In this document: positions 45,648-55,335 of the stretch, piece by piece
Layout: every line of letters starts with the position of its first letter
Position numbering within the stretch: position 1 is the first letter of the stretch
Source: Schaalia sp. JY-X169
Lineage (GTDB): Bacteria > Actinomycetota > Actinomycetes > Actinomycetales > Actinomycetaceae
Length of the DNA: 64,000 nt
NCBI RefSeq assembly: GCF_014069575.1
Contig: NZ_CP059675.1
Span: forward strand, 1,240,001-1,304,000
Direction: 5' to 3'
The notes under the pieces: generated by a model
Database searches by the model: none
What the model was told of the DNA's origin: nothing
The model's input: only the letters and a program-made list of their open reading frames with translations
Program-made: the position numbers and the translations under genes

Positions 45648-45835
45648 GGGTTAGAGACTTGCCCGGTGGCAGGTGTAAGCCGCGCCCCCAAAAAAATGGA
45701 GGTTGCCACCCACTTGCTCCCCCTGCTTTCCGCGTTTGTGCGTTGGCGGGTAGTATGTTTGCTGTGTGCATATCAGTGGTGCACACGACGCGCAATCGTA
45801 CGCCAATAGCATTGGCCTAACTCTTGAGGATTACT

Positions 45836-47143
45836 TTGACTGAGCAAGCAAAGCCCCAGGTTCCCGCAGAAGACCAATCTCCGGTCTCTGAGAAGAAGCC
45901 CCAGGAAGTGAAAACCCTTGAGTTCGGCTATACGGATGCCGATGGGAACATCTGGGCTAAGGATGGAGATGATGCGCGAATCGTGGGGGCATATCCCGAT
46001 GGCCTGCCTGAGGAGCCATTCGCGCTCTACACCCGGCGCTATGAGGACCTCGTTGCCACGGTGAACCTTTTTGAGGCAAGGATGCCGCAGCTTTCCGCAC
46101 GGGACCTTGACTCCACTCTGAAGTCTCTTGAGGACCAGGTGAAAGAGCCAGCCGCAATTGGTGACCTCCCCGGGCTCCGTAAGCGAGTAGCGGGCCTGGC
46201 CAGCGAGGTCACTGCTAGGAAGGAAGCTCTGCGAGTTGAACGTGCAGCAGCCAAGGTCGCCGCATTGGAACAGCGAACTGCCATCGTCGTGGAGGCCGAA
46301 GAGATTGCAGCTCAGCCATCGGAGAGAACTCAGTGGAAGAACTCCGGAGCCCGCCTGCGCGAACTCCTGGACCAGTGGAAGCTCTACCAGCAGCAAGGAC
46401 CCCGTCTTGATAAGGGGGACGAGGACGCCCTCTGGAAGCGCTTCTCGCTGGCGCGCACAACATTCGACCGCGGCCGCAGGCAGTATTTCTCAGCCTTGGA
46501 TGCTCGACAGGCAACCACAAAGACAACCAAAGAACGCCTTATCAAGGAGGCCGAAGAGCTGCAGGACTCCACCGACTGGCGTGACACCGCCTTCAAGTAC
46601 CGTGGCCTTATGGATCAGTGGAAGCAGGCTGGTCGCGCCTCTCGCAAGGAAGACGATGCCCTATGGGCTCGCTTCCGTGCTGCTCAGCAGGTGTTCTTCG
46701 ACAAGAGGCGCAACCACGAAGCAGCGGTTGACGTTGAGTTCGGAGCAAACCTCGCCCTCAAGGAAGCACTCGCATCCGAGGCCGAGGCCCTGCTGCCCAT
46801 AACCGACATTGAGGCAACCAAGAAGGCACTACGTGACATCCAAGACAAGTGGGAAGACGTGGGCCAGGTCCCGTCTCGGGATGTCTCCCGTATCGAGGGT
46901 CGGCTCCGTGCTGTAGAGCGCGAGCTCCGCGAGGCAGAGAACAAGGAGTGGCAGCGGTCCGATCCTGAGACACGAGCCCGAGCACAGGGAATGCTGGCCC
47001 AGCTTCAAGACTCAATCGCAGACCTAACAGCAGCTAAGGAAGCCGCTGAGAAGGCGGGGAACGAGAAGCTGGCTGAAGAAACTGATGCTGCCCTCAAAGT
47101 GAAGGTTCTTTGGTTGGAACAGATTCAGTCATCGATTGACTAG
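45836..47143 (+). CDS. DUF349 domain-containing protein
   Basis: 435-residue, highly charged and helical protein with several DUF349 units, seen as recurring WKxxG/W blocks: WKNSGARLRELLDQWK, WRDTAFKYRGLMDQWKQAG, and IQDKWEDVGQVPS. The fold is likely an elongated three-helix-bundle array. Function unknown. TTG 45836 is chosen because GAGGA lies 5 nt upstream; a TTG at 45824 is the alternative. TAGTAT at 45751-45756 might be a -10 box. It overlaps the next gene's open frame but not the chosen start. Confidence 0.85.
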   Translation: MTEQAKPQVPAEDQSPVSEKKPQEVKTLEFGYTDADGNIWAKDGDDARIVGAYPDGLPEEPFALYTRRYEDLVATVNLFEARMPQLSARDLDSTLKSLEDQVKEPAAIGDLPGLRKRVAGLASEVTARKEALRVERAAAKVAALEQRTAIVVEAEEIAAQPSERTQWKNSGARLRELLDQWKLYQQQGPRLDKGDEDALWKRFSLARTTFDRGRRQYFSALDARQATTKTTKERLIKEAEELQDSTDWRDTAFKYRGLMDQWKQAGRASRKEDDALWARFRAAQQVFFDKRRNHEAAVDVEFGANLALKEALASEAEALLPITDIEATKKALRDIQDKWEDVGQVPSRDVSRIEGRLRAVERELREAENKEWQRSDPETRARAQGMLAQLQDSIADLTAAKEAAEKAGNEKLAEETDAALKVKVLWLEQIQSSID

Positions 47144-47159
47144 AATCCCGGGGTTACTG

Positions 47160-47825
47160 GTGAAAATCGAAGTCGTAGGTGCTTCACTCTTTGATGCAAA
47201 CTGTTATGTGATGTGGCTTGAGGGCTCCAAGGAAGCACTGGTCGTCGATCCGGGCCCAGGCACAGCAGAAGGTGTCAGCGAGGTACTGGAAAGCCATGAT
47301 CTTGCTGTGGGCGCTGTGCTATTGACCCATGGGCATATTGATCATGTCTGGCAGTGCGCTACGGTCTCCGCTGGCAGGCCCGTCTATATTCCTGAGCCTG
47401 ACTTAGCACTGATAGAAAACCCCATGGGAGCCCTTGGCATGCGCGCATCTGCGCTAGGGATAGGGGAGTGGCAGTATCCGGAGGTGGTTGTTCCGCTAGG
47501 GAGCGAGCAGTTTAATCCGGTAGAGGGCATCACAGTTCGTGTCATTCCTGCCCCGGGACACTCACCGGGCTCATCGGTATTTCTCTTCGCCCCAACCCCG
47601 ACAGACGCTCCAATGGCACTGTCCGGTGACGTTATTTTCGCGGGCTCAGTCGGCCGCACTGATCTTCCCGGAGGGGACGAGTACGTGATGCGTGAGAGCC
47701 TCCGTACACTTGCAGACGTCCTCGATCCGGCGACGGTGCTTCTGCCGGGACACGGTCCCCAGACACGCTGGGGCACTGAGCTGCAAACCAATCCATTTGT
47801 TCTACGTGCCCAGCGACGTAGATAG
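47160..47825 (+). CDS. Metallo-beta-lactamase-fold hydrolase (glyoxalase II-like)
   Basis: 221-residue MBL-fold protein (Rv2581c-like). The metal motif is THGHIDH (about residues 55-61), with later ligands in PGHSPGSSVF, LSGDVIF and LPGHGP. Related proteins hydrolyse thioesters such as S-lactoylglutathione or act in other small-molecule detoxification; the substrate here is unknown. GTG 47160 is preferred (MKIEVVGASLFDANCYV); a TTG at 47136 would add eight residues. hisS follows after 21 nt, as in mycobacteria. Confidence 0.9.
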   Translation: MKIEVVGASLFDANCYVMWLEGSKEALVVDPGPGTAEGVSEVLESHDLAVGAVLLTHGHIDHVWQCATVSAGRPVYIPEPDLALIENPMGALGMRASALGIGEWQYPEVVVPLGSEQFNPVEGITVRVIPAPGHSPGSSVFLFAPTPTDAPMALSGDVIFAGSVGRTDLPGGDEYVMRESLRTLADVLDPATVLLPGHGPQTRWGTELQTNPFVLRAQRRR

Positions 47826-47846
47826 CCGACCCCGTAAAGAGGCAAC

Positions 47847-49157
47847 GTGAGCAAGAAGTCCATCTCTGGGTTTCCTGAACTACTTCCAGCAGGACGTGCA
47901 GTTGAATCCATGGTTGAGGACCGCCTACGGAACACTTTTGAGTTACACGGGTTCGCAGGAATACAGACACGGTCAGTCGAGCCACTTACTGCCCTCGAGG
48001 CGAAGGGTGAGACGTCCAAGGAAGTGTACGTGCTACAGAGACTTCAATCTGCACGTTCTGGAGGGCCTATTCCTCTCCGATCTGACACTCTGGGACTGCA
48101 TTTTGATCTCACCGTGCCGCTAGCCCGCTACGTTCTGGCAAACTCGAATGACCTTACCTTCCCTTTCAAGCGCTACCAGATACAGAAAGTCTGGCGTGGC
48201 GAGCGTCCTCAAGAGGGGCGATTCCGCGAGTTCACACAAGCCGATATTGACATCGTGGGGTCTGGAAACCTTGGTCTGCATCACGAGGTCGAGGCCGGGG
48301 AGGTCATGCTTGATGCATTCGCAGGGCTCGATATCGGCCCGGTGTTGATGGAGATCAACAACCGTAAGCTCCTTCAAGGCATCGCAACAAGTGCGGGTAT
48401 TGAAGACTTTGAGGGAACTCTGCGCGGTCTCGACAAGTACGACAAGATCGGACCGCGGGGCGTATCTGAGGAACTGCGGGCCCTCGGTCTGTCGGATTCT
48501 CAGATTGACGTAGCTCTAAACGCCGCAGCTATTTCAGTCGAAACCGGCAGGCAACTGCGTGAGGCAGTCGGCGCCCTCGGCCTCGATCCAACTCCACTTG
48601 CAGAAGGACTCGATGAGTTGGCGACCGTTCTGGATGCCCTCCAGGAGTACGCACCCGGACAGGTCCGTGCCTCACTGCGAATCGCACGAGGATTGGATTA
48701 CTACACGGGCACCGTCTACGAGACAGTGATCCCCGGACATGAGAGCTTCGGTTCGGTTTGTTCTGGTGGTCGCTACGACGCCCTCGTTTCTGATGGACGC
48801 AGAACGTTCCCGGGAGTCGGACTCTCCATCGGGGTATCTCGACTTGTCGCACTTCTTCTCACAACTGGCATCCTGGAACCGGGGGCACCGAGTCCCGCAC
48901 GAGTCTTGGTGGCAGTCACCAATGAGGAGACAAGGGGTGAATCCGTCGCCGTCGCACGCGCTTTGCGGCAGCGGAACATCGCAACCGAAGTCTCACCGAG
49001 TGCTCGGAAATTTGGCCAGCAGATACGTTTTGCGGAGCGCCGCGGCATCAGCTACGTCTGGTTTGTAGACGAGGACGGGGCCCATTCGGTGAAGAACATC
49101 GTCACTGGCGATCAAGAGCCGGCTGACCCTGCACAATGGCTGCCTGCTGACGTTTAG
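47847..49157 (+). CDS. hisS: Histidyl-tRNA synthetase
   Basis: 436-residue class II synthetase. Motif 1 lies near SGFPELLPAGR, motif 2 around VWRGERPQEGRFREFTQ, the histidine-specific motif is ARGLDYYTGTVYE and motif 3 is VGLSIGVSRL. The C-terminal 95 residues form the anticodon-binding domain. GTG 47847 is preceded by AAAGAGG. It ends a forward run and faces the DEAD-box helicase gene across a shared stem-loop. Confidence 0.97.
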   Translation: MSKKSISGFPELLPAGRAVESMVEDRLRNTFELHGFAGIQTRSVEPLTALEAKGETSKEVYVLQRLQSARSGGPIPLRSDTLGLHFDLTVPLARYVLANSNDLTFPFKRYQIQKVWRGERPQEGRFREFTQADIDIVGSGNLGLHHEVEAGEVMLDAFAGLDIGPVLMEINNRKLLQGIATSAGIEDFEGTLRGLDKYDKIGPRGVSEELRALGLSDSQIDVALNAAAISVETGRQLREAVGALGLDPTPLAEGLDELATVLDALQEYAPGQVRASLRIARGLDYYTGTVYETVIPGHESFGSVCSGGRYDALVSDGRRTFPGVGLSIGVSRLVALLLTTGILEPGAPSPARVLVAVTNEETRGESVAVARALRQRNIATEVSPSARKFGQQIRFAERRGISYVWFVDEDGAHSVKNIVTGDQEPADPAQWLPADV

Positions 49158-49183
49158 GTTGTTGAGTAGTCCCCCTGTTTGAA

Positions 49184-49211
49184 CGTCCCCGCGGCGTTCA
49201 CCTCGGGGACG
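49184..49211. terminator. Stem-loop between convergent hisS and the DEAD-box helicase gene
   Basis: Perfect 8-bp stem (49184-49191 with 49204-49211), 12-nt loop, midway in a 59-nt convergent gap. It can serve both directions; no long T-run. Confidence 0.65.
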
Positions 49212-49216
49212 TCCTT

Positions 49217-51001
49217 CTAGCGACGCGGCTTTCCGTACTTCTTGCCACCCTTGCGGTCGAACTGGCGCCCTGCGCGTCCGCCCTCGTACGTGCGTTCTGA
49301 GCGCGGCCCATCACCGTGGCTGCCCCCGCGCGGGCCCTCGTCTACCGAAATACGGAGCCGTCGGCCGGATACCTGGGCTTTGTTGAGCTTTGCCATCTGG
49401 CGTTCCGAGAGTTCATCCGTGACCTCAACAACCGAGAACGACGGGTAGATGTTGATCTTGCCAAGGTCCGCCCCGCGCAATCCGGCCTCGCCGGTCATCG
49501 CGCCGACAATCGCCTTAGGGGAGACGCCGTCCCGCTTACCAACTTCAAGGCGGTAACGGTTGCTTCGCCGATCCCCGCGTGTCTTCCGAGCGCGAGGGGC
49601 ATCAGTCGCGTCAATCTTGTTGAAGTTTGCATCCATGCGTTCACGCGCACTGTCGGAGACATTCTGCATCGTTGGAGGAACAGCCGCACTATAGAGCAGT
49701 TGCGCCGCGATATCCCGGTAGCGTAGGCCGCTCGCGTGTGCTGCCGCGAGGGCTCCTTCGATTGCGGAAGTATCCTGTGCCGCCCCACCCGAATCAGCGT
49801 TGATCAGCCCTTCGAGGACGCGGCGGGCGCGCGCATCGATGATCTCTTGGCTGGTTGGAATCGGAACCTGCTGCAGCTTCGCGCCAGTGACACGCTCAAT
49901 CTGGTGGAGGCGTCGCCTATCCCTTGGCGAGAAGAAGGTCAGGGACCGTCCCGCGCGCCCCGCACGACCGGTGCGACCGATCCTGTGAACGTAAATCTCA
50001 GGTTCGATCGGGGCCTCATAGTTGACCACCAAACCGATGCGCTCCACGTCCAGCCCGCGAGCCGCCACGTCGGTTGCTACGAGCACGTCGAGGTCTCCGT
50101 TGCGCAGACCCTGGACCATGCGTTCACGCTCACGTTGTGCAATGTCTCCTGAAATACCAGACGCGCGGATCCCACGGCTCAAGAGGGCCACAGGGATTTC
50201 TTCAGCATCCCGCCTTGTCCGAACGAAGACAATAGCTGCGCCGCCCTCGCGCCCCTCATAGTTGCCGCGCATTTCGAGGACGCGAGCCAGGGCTTCGGTG
50301 CGTAGATTCGCAGGGACCAATGAGTAGGTCTGGTGAATGGTCTTCACTGTCGAGGCAGCCGAGGTGACTTCGATACGTTCCGGATCGCGCAGGTGCTTAC
50401 CAGCAACCTTGGTAATGCCGCGGGGCATCGTGGCGGAGAAGAGCGCAGTGAGACGCTCATTCGGGACGGTTGACAGAATAGTCTCAACGTCCTCGGCAAA
50501 GCCCATGCGAAGCATTTCATCAGCCTCGTCAAGTACCACGGTGTTGACGGAGGTCAGATCCAACGCACCCTTTTCGATCAGGTCCATAATGCGCCCCGGC
50601 GTCCCCACGACGACCTGTGCGCCCTCACGCAACGCGCGCAGCTGGGGACCGTAGGATGACCCGCCGTAGACAGTGACCATATGGACCTTTGACTTAGGTC
50701 CTGCAAGCGTCTCTAAGGCTTCTGTGGTTTGAAGCGCAAGTTCGCGTGTTGGGGCGAGGACGAGGGCGGCAACACCTTTGACATTGCCGTTGACCCGACC
50801 GAGGAGCGGAAGCCCAAAGGCCGCAGTCTTGCCCGTACCGGTTTGCGCTATGCCGACGACGTCGCGGCCTGCGAGCAGTGGAGGGATAGCAGACACCTGG
50901 ATAGGCGTGGGGATATTGAATCCAAGGTCCTCGAGAACTATTAGCTGATAGCCCGGCAGTCCCAGGTCCGCGAAGGTCGTGGGGGTGGTTTCTTCAGTCA
51001 T
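49217..51001 (-). CDS. DEAD-box ATP-dependent RNA helicase
   Basis: 594-residue cold-shock DeaD/CsdA-type helicase. The Q motif region starts FADLGLPGYQ; Walker A is AQTGTGKT, then PTRELA, VLDEADEM, SAT and HRIGRTGRAGRAG. After the helicase core, a linker of about 80 residues leads to a DbpA-type RNA-binding domain (about residues 480-560, starting near RYRLEVGKRDGVSPKAIVGAM), then a Gly/Arg/Lys-rich tail typical of RNA-binding proteins. ATG 51001 with AAGGA just upstream is preferred over a GTG at 51022. Probable role: ribosome assembly or mRNA decay. Confidence 0.94.
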   Translation of the reverse strand: MTEETTPTTFADLGLPGYQLIVLEDLGFNIPTPIQVSAIPPLLAGRDVVGIAQTGTGKTAAFGLPLLGRVNGNVKGVAALVLAPTRELALQTTEALETLAGPKSKVHMVTVYGGSSYGPQLRALREGAQVVVGTPGRIMDLIEKGALDLTSVNTVVLDEADEMLRMGFAEDVETILSTVPNERLTALFSATMPRGITKVAGKHLRDPERIEVTSAASTVKTIHQTYSLVPANLRTEALARVLEMRGNYEGREGGAAIVFVRTRRDAEEIPVALLSRGIRASGISGDIAQRERERMVQGLRNGDLDVLVATDVAARGLDVERIGLVVNYEAPIEPEIYVHRIGRTGRAGRAGRSLTFFSPRDRRRLHQIERVTGAKLQQVPIPTSQEIIDARARRVLEGLINADSGGAAQDTSAIEGALAAAHASGLRYRDIAAQLLYSAAVPPTMQNVSDSARERMDANFNKIDATDAPRARKTRGDRRSNRYRLEVGKRDGVSPKAIVGAMTGEAGLRGADLGKINIYPSFSVVEVTDELSERQMAKLNKAQVSGRRLRISVDEGPRGGSHGDGPRSERTYEGGRAGRQFDRKGGKKYGKPRR

Positions 51002-51170
51002 TTCTTCCTTTTGTGGAGTCACCGCCGGGGCCGTGTTCCCTCTAGTTGCGCCAAGTTACGCCGGGTTCACTTTACGCGGGAAGAGGCGCTCCGGCGCGCG
51101 CTGTGACTACCTCCACGCTCCGTATGTCTTTGCCGAAGGACTCTACGTCAGGGACGACGCGCCGAACGCG

Positions 51171-51176
51171 TACAAT
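51171..51176 (+). promoter_or_regulatory. Candidate -10 box of aspS
   Basis: TACAAT at 51171-51176, 62 nt before the aspS start, in the 236-nt divergent region shared with the helicase gene. A convincing -35 box is not seen. A small 5-bp hairpin lies between it and the ribosome site; there is no T-box-like leader. Confidence 0.4.
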
Positions 51177-51237
51177 CGGAGCAGTTGAATGGAGCAGGTT
51201 GATTCGCGCTTGACGCGAGCTGTGGGAAAGGAACTTC

Positions 51238-53040
51238 GTGCTACGCACTCACACGATGAACGAGCTTGGCCTTGATCTAGAAGGCGAGACAGTCACGTTA
51301 GCCGGATGGGTTGACCGTCGCCGTGATCACGGTGGCGTTATCTTTATTGACCTTCGGGACGCTTCTGGTATTGCTCAGGTAGTGGTCCGTGATGAAGAAA
51401 TCGGTCACCAACTGCGCCCAGAGTATGTTCTGAAGGTCACTGGCAAAGTCTCTGCGCGGCCCGTTGGTAATGAGAACCCAAATCTTGCTTCAGGGCAGAT
51501 TGAGGTGCTGACTGATGAAGTAGAGATACTTAACACTGCGGCTCCTCTACCTTTCCAGGTTTCCACCCACGCGGATGGCGCAGTGGCTGGTGAGGAGGTA
51601 CGACTCAAGTATCGTTATCTCGACTTGAGGCGGCCAGCGGCCCAGCATGCCCTCCGGTTGCGGTCGGCAATGTCTCGCGTAACGCGTGAGACGCTGCTAG
51701 ATGATGGCTTTGTTGAGATTGAGACGCCGACGCTGACTAGGTCCACTCCCGAAGGGGCAAGGGACTTCTTGGTTCCTGCTCGTCTTGCGCCCGGCTCCTG
51801 GTATGCCCTTCCCCAGTCGCCGCAGCTTTTCAAACAGCTGCTCATGGTGGGAGGAATGGAAAAGTACTTCCAGATTGCGCGCTGCTACCGCGATGAGGAC
51901 TTCCGTGCCGACAGGCAACCAGAGTTTACGCAGCTTGACGTTGAGATGAGCTTCGTTGACCAGGACGATGTCCTGGAGGAAACGGAAAAGGTACTCCGTA
52001 ACATTTGGGCACTAATTGGCTATGACATTCCGACGCCCATCCGGCGGATGCCGTTCCTTGAAGCGATGGAACGTTACGGTACTGACAAGCCTGATCTGCG
52101 TTTTGATCTTGAGCTTGTTAATTTGACGGATTTCTTTGCAGGGAGCCCGTTCCGATTGTTCCAGGCCCCATATGTTGGCGCCGTTGTGATGCCCGGTGGT
52201 GGCTCTCAACCGAGGCGAGCCTTCGACAAATGGCAGGAATGGGCGAAGTCCCGTGGCGGTAAGGGTCTCGCATATGTGACCATCGCCGATGACGGAACGC
52301 TCGGCGGGCCGGTTGCAAAGAATATCTCTGAGGAAGAACGTGCAGGACTCGCTGAGGCAGTCGGCGCGAACCCGGGAGACTGCGTGTTTTTTGCCGCAGG
52401 CGTCGCGGACTCAGCAAGGTCCCTCTTGGGTGCAGCCCGCTTAGAGATAGGTTCGCGACTGGGACTGATGGACCCGAATGAATGGTCGTTCCTCTGGGTT
52501 GTCGATGCTCCTATGTTCAAGCCATCAGCAGCCGCAAAGGCCGAGGGCGATGTTGCGTTGGGTGCCAGCGCTTGGACTGCGGTCCACCATGCCTTCACGG
52601 GCCCGAAGCCGGAGTATCTGGACACGTTTGACTCTGATCCCGGCTCCGCCTTGGCAAACGCCTACGACATTGTCTGCAACGGTAATGAGATTGGCGGAGG
52701 GTCGATCCGTATTCACCGCAGAGATATTCAGGAGCGGGTTTTTGAGGTGATGGGAATCGGTCAGGAAGAAGCACAGCAGAAATTTGGCTTCCTTCTTGAT
52801 GCCTTCCAGTTCGGCGCGCCTCCTCACGGGGGAATCGCGCTCGGTTGGGATCGGATTGCTGCCCTTCTGTCCGGTGCCGACTCGATTCGTGATGTCATTG
52901 CGTTCCCGAAGTCGGGTGGGGGATACGACCCACTGACGGAGGCACCCGGGCCAATCGACGCAGCTCAGCGCGCAGAGACCGGGGTTGATTTTGTTCCTGA
53001 GGAAGAAGAGCAAGCCGACGACGCGGGTACAGACGCCTAG
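51238..53040 (+). CDS. aspS: Aspartyl-tRNA synthetase
   Basis: 600-residue bacterial-type class II synthetase. The N-terminal OB anticodon-binding domain (about 1-105) contains [19 protein letters not shown]; the catalytic core has [13 protein letters not shown], motif 2 [19 protein letters not shown], the large GAD insertion (about 280-420) and motif 3 [16 protein letters not shown] 51238 follows GGGAAAGGA. The C-terminus is acidic. Whether it also charges tRNA-Asn cannot be told. Confidence 0.97.
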   Translation: MLRTHTMNELGLDLEGETVTLAGWVDRRRDHGGVIFIDLRDASGIAQVVVRDEEIGHQLRPEYVLKVTGKVSARPVGNENPNLASGQIEVLTDEVEILNTAAPLPFQVSTHADGAVAGEEVRLKYRYLDLRRPAAQHALRLRSAMSRVTRETLLDDGFVEIETPTLTRSTPEGARDFLVPARLAPGSWYALPQSPQLFKQLLMVGGMEKYFQIARCYRDEDFRADRQPEFTQLDVEMSFVDQDDVLEETEKVLRNIWALIGYDIPTPIRRMPFLEAMERYGTDKPDLRFDLELVNLTDFFAGSPFRLFQAPYVGAVVMPGGGSQPRRAFDKWQEWAKSRGGKGLAYVTIADDGTLGGPVAKNISEEERAGLAEAVGANPGDCVFFAAGVADSARSLLGAARLEIGSRLGLMDPNEWSFLWVVDAPMFKPSAAAKAEGDVALGASAWTAVHHAFTGPKPEYLDTFDSDPGSALANAYDIVCNGNEIGGGSIRIHRRDIQERVFEVMGIGQEEAQQKFGFLLDAFQFGAPPHGGIALGWDRIAALLSGADSIRDVIAFPKSGGGYDPLTEAPGPIDAAQRAETGVDFVPEEEEQADDAGTDA

Positions 53041-53105
53041 TTCGACAACTGGGGAGTGGGCAGCACTTTCTATCAAGTTCTCACAGACACTCCCCAGATG
53101 TCGGA
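53041..53105 (+). repeat. Long imperfect inverted repeat after aspS
   Basis: 53043-53058 pairs with 53088-53103: 5 bp, one A/A mismatch, then 10 bp, with a 29-nt loop. The pairing can extend outward by a G-T and a T-A pair to 53041-53105. It starts directly after the aspS stop. No T-run follows, so it may be an mRNA-end stabiliser, a terminator of unusual kind or a regulatory structure. Confidence 0.75.
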
Positions 53106-53126
53106 GGTCACAGTTAAGCTGTGACC
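53106..53126 (+). promoter_or_regulatory. Perfect 8-bp palindrome abutting the yciO start
   Basis: GGTCACAG (53106-53113) and CTGTGACC (53119-53126) with a 5-nt centre end exactly at the base before ATG 53127. The centre includes TAAGCT (53115-53120), which ends 6 nt before the ATG and could be the -10 of a leaderless transcript; the palindrome would then be an operator over the promoter. Confidence 0.55.
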
Positions 53127-53744
53127 ATGAAGATCGTTGAACTACACCCAGATAACCCTCAACCACGACTCGTTCGCCAGATCGTTGCTGTTCTGAATGA
53201 CGGTGGCACAATAGCGCTCCCTACTGATTCCGGTTATGCCGTTGCCTGCATGCTTGGCAACAAGGATGGTATGGATGTGATCCGCCGCATCCGCAACCTC
53301 GATGACAAGCACAATTTTTCCCTGCTGTGCCAGTCGTTCGGACAGTTGGGCGAACTGGTAATAGTGGATAACAAGGCCTACCGCACAATCAAAGCGCTGA
53401 CGCCGGGGGCGTACACCTTCATACTTCCTGCCACGAAGGAAGTCCCGCGAATGACCCTGAACAAGAAGAAGAAGACGGTGGGTGTCCGTCTACCAGACCA
53501 CAAGGTCACCCAGGCTATCGTCGAAGAGCTGGGGGCGCCGTTGCTTTGCTCCACCCTGATCATGCCCGGAGAGGATGAGCCGTTGACCGATGCTGAAGAT
53601 GTGGCGGCAAGGATCGGGAACGAAGTTGACCTCGTTGTTGATGCTCCGGTTGGGCTTGCGGGTGCGACCACGGTTATTGACTTCATTCCCGGCTACCCGG
53701 AAGTCGTGCGTGAGGGTGCTGGCGACACATCCTTGTTTGCCTAA
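53127..53744 (+). CDS. yciO: YciO-type Sua5/YrdC family protein
   Basis: 205-residue protein. The N-terminus IVELHPDNPQPRLVRQIV and the core TIALPTDSGYAV, NFSLLCQSFGQL and GAYTFILPATKEVPR match, from memory, E. coli YciO closely rather than TsaC/YrdC. YrdC proteins make threonylcarbamoyl-AMP for tRNA t6A; YciO paralogues have the same fold but an uncertain role. ATG 53127 is chosen; GTG 53121 would add two residues. A palindrome sits directly upstream. Confidence 0.9.
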   Translation: MKIVELHPDNPQPRLVRQIVAVLNDGGTIALPTDSGYAVACMLGNKDGMDVIRRIRNLDDKHNFSLLCQSFGQLGELVIVDNKAYRTIKALTPGAYTFILPATKEVPRMTLNKKKKTVGVRLPDHKVTQAIVEELGAPLLCSTLIMPGEDEPLTDAEDVAARIGNEVDLVVDAPVGLAGATTVIDFIPGYPEVVREGAGDTSLFA

Positions 53745-53815
53745 CGTCCTCGACGAAGCGGTGGGTGGTCCACCGCCGTACAAGCACGCACCGCTTTTTA
53801 AAGGACCTCTTTCTA

Positions 53816-55183
53816 ATGGATCTATTTGATGCTCAAGGCATCGACAGTCATGGGCTGCCGCGGCCGTCGGCCTCGGGGCCCCTGGCTGTTCGGATGCGAC
53901 CCACGACAGTGGAAGAACTTCTGGGCCAGTCGCATTTGCTGACTCCCGGCTCACCACTGGCTCGGCTCTTGGATTCTCAGTCAACTTCTGTACCGTCAGT
54001 CATCCTGTGGGGACCCCCGGGAACGGGAAAGACGACGTTGGCCTACCTGATTGCCCGCCAGTCTGGAAGACGGTTTGCTGAGGTTTCGGCTGTGAACGCT
54101 GGCGTCAAAGAGGTACGTGAGGTGATTGCGTCCGCAAAACATGCACTAATGGCCAGTGGTGAAGAAACGGTTCTGTTTATCGATGAGGTACACCGCTTCT
54201 CAAAATCACAACAGGATGCCCTTCTGCCTGCCGTAGAGAACCAGTGGATCACACTTGTTGCGGCGACAACCGAGAATCCCAGTTTTTCAGTAATTTCACC
54301 TTTGTTATCCAGGTCTCTACTCCTTGTACTTCACCCGCTGGATGACGAGGCGATAGGGGAGACCCTGCAACGCGCTCTAAAGAGCGCGTCCGGGTTGAAC
54401 GCAGCCGTAGAACTTGGAGAGGGTTCACTGGGGGTTCTGACTCGCATTGCTGGTGGTGATGCCCGCAAAGCTTTGACACTCTTAGAAGCAGCGGCAGCAG
54501 CCACCCTCGACCGGGGTGACAGGTTAATCACGGTTGAGGATGTATCGACTGCTGCAGCGAGCGCACTGGTTCGCTGGGATGAGGACCAGCATTACGACGT
54601 AGCCAGCGCTTTCATTAAGTCGATGCGAGGTTCAGACCCCAATGCAGCTGTCCACTATCTGGCCCGAATGCTGGAAGCAGGTGAGGATCCGCGCTTCGTT
54701 GCCAGGAGAATCATGATTAGCGCCGCTGAGGATGTTGGCTTGGCCGATCCGAGTGTTCTCCAAACAGCAGTTGCCGCAGCTCAGGCCGTTGCGATGGTGG
54801 GAATGCCCGAAGCACAGATAATTCTTGCGGAGGCGGTTCTAGCGGTCGCAACTGCCCCGAAGTCCAACACGGCAGTGGTCGCAATCAGCAAGGCCACAGA
54901 GGACGTGAGGTCCGGTAAGGCAGGTCCCGTTCCATTGCATTTGCGTGATGGCCATAGTTCCGGATCTCGCAAGCTAGGTCATGGGCTCGACTACGTCTAC
55001 TCCCACGACCAACCTCACGCAATCGCGGCTGGGCAGACCTATCTCCCTGATGCGCTCCGTGACGCCAACTACTATGTGCCGACCGGCAGGGGTGAAGAAG
55101 CCAGAATTGCGGCAAGCATGGAGGCGATCGCAAGACTTCACAAGAAGGCCACAAATCAACAAGGTGACCAACCGCTCATCTAA
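53816..55183 (+). CDS. rarA: Replication-associated recombination protein RarA/MgsA
   Basis: 455-residue AAA+ ATPase related to clamp loaders and RuvB, acting at stalled forks. Walker A GPPGTGKTT, Walker B LFIDEVHRF, sensor 1 VAATTENPSF, then the MgsA C-terminal tetramerisation region (about 270-440) containing GSDPNAAVHYLARML and ISAAEDVGLADP. ATG 53816 follows AAAGGA; the frame is open to 53765. It stands 71 nt after yciO. Confidence 0.96.
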   Translation: MDLFDAQGIDSHGLPRPSASGPLAVRMRPTTVEELLGQSHLLTPGSPLARLLDSQSTSVPSVILWGPPGTGKTTLAYLIARQSGRRFAEVSAVNAGVKEVREVIASAKHALMASGEETVLFIDEVHRFSKSQQDALLPAVENQWITLVAATTENPSFSVISPLLSRSLLLVLHPLDDEAIGETLQRALKSASGLNAAVELGEGSLGVLTRIAGGDARKALTLLEAAAAATLDRGDRLITVEDVSTAAASALVRWDEDQHYDVASAFIKSMRGSDPNAAVHYLARMLEAGEDPRFVARRIMISAAEDVGLADPSVLQTAVAAAQAVAMVGMPEAQIILAEAVLAVATAPKSNTAVVAISKATEDVRSGKAGPVPLHLRDGHSSGSRKLGHGLDYVYSHDQPHAIAAGQTYLPDALRDANYYVPTGRGEEARIAASMEAIARLHKKATNQQGDQPLI

Positions 55184-55254
55184 ATGTCATGGCTGTCGAT
55201 CGAAGCTGACCTCGGCATCAAGTAGCATTGCATCTGGTCATTTTTGATCGAACC

Positions 55255-55285
55255 TGGGGTCTTAGCCAAATGAGTGTTGACCCCA
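55255..55285 (+). other. Hairpin in the rpsD leader region
   Basis: TGGGGTC (55255-55261) pairs with GACCCCA (55279-55285) across a 17-nt loop, 50 nt before the rpsD start. It could end the rarA transcript or be part of an S4 autoregulatory leader; no T-run follows. Confidence 0.35.
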
Positions 55286-55335
55286 TGGCCTCGCAGCCAG
55301 CGGGACCATGACAAACTGAAACAGGAGAAATAGGC

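Noticed and set aside
45665-45710. Possible terminator after rel (7-bp stem with 32-nt loop)
   Set aside because: Loop too large, stem too short and no T-run; not better than chance.
52525-53211. 228-codon minus-strand frame across the aspS end and yciO start
   Set aside because: Overlaps two confident genes on the other strand; no recognisable domain.
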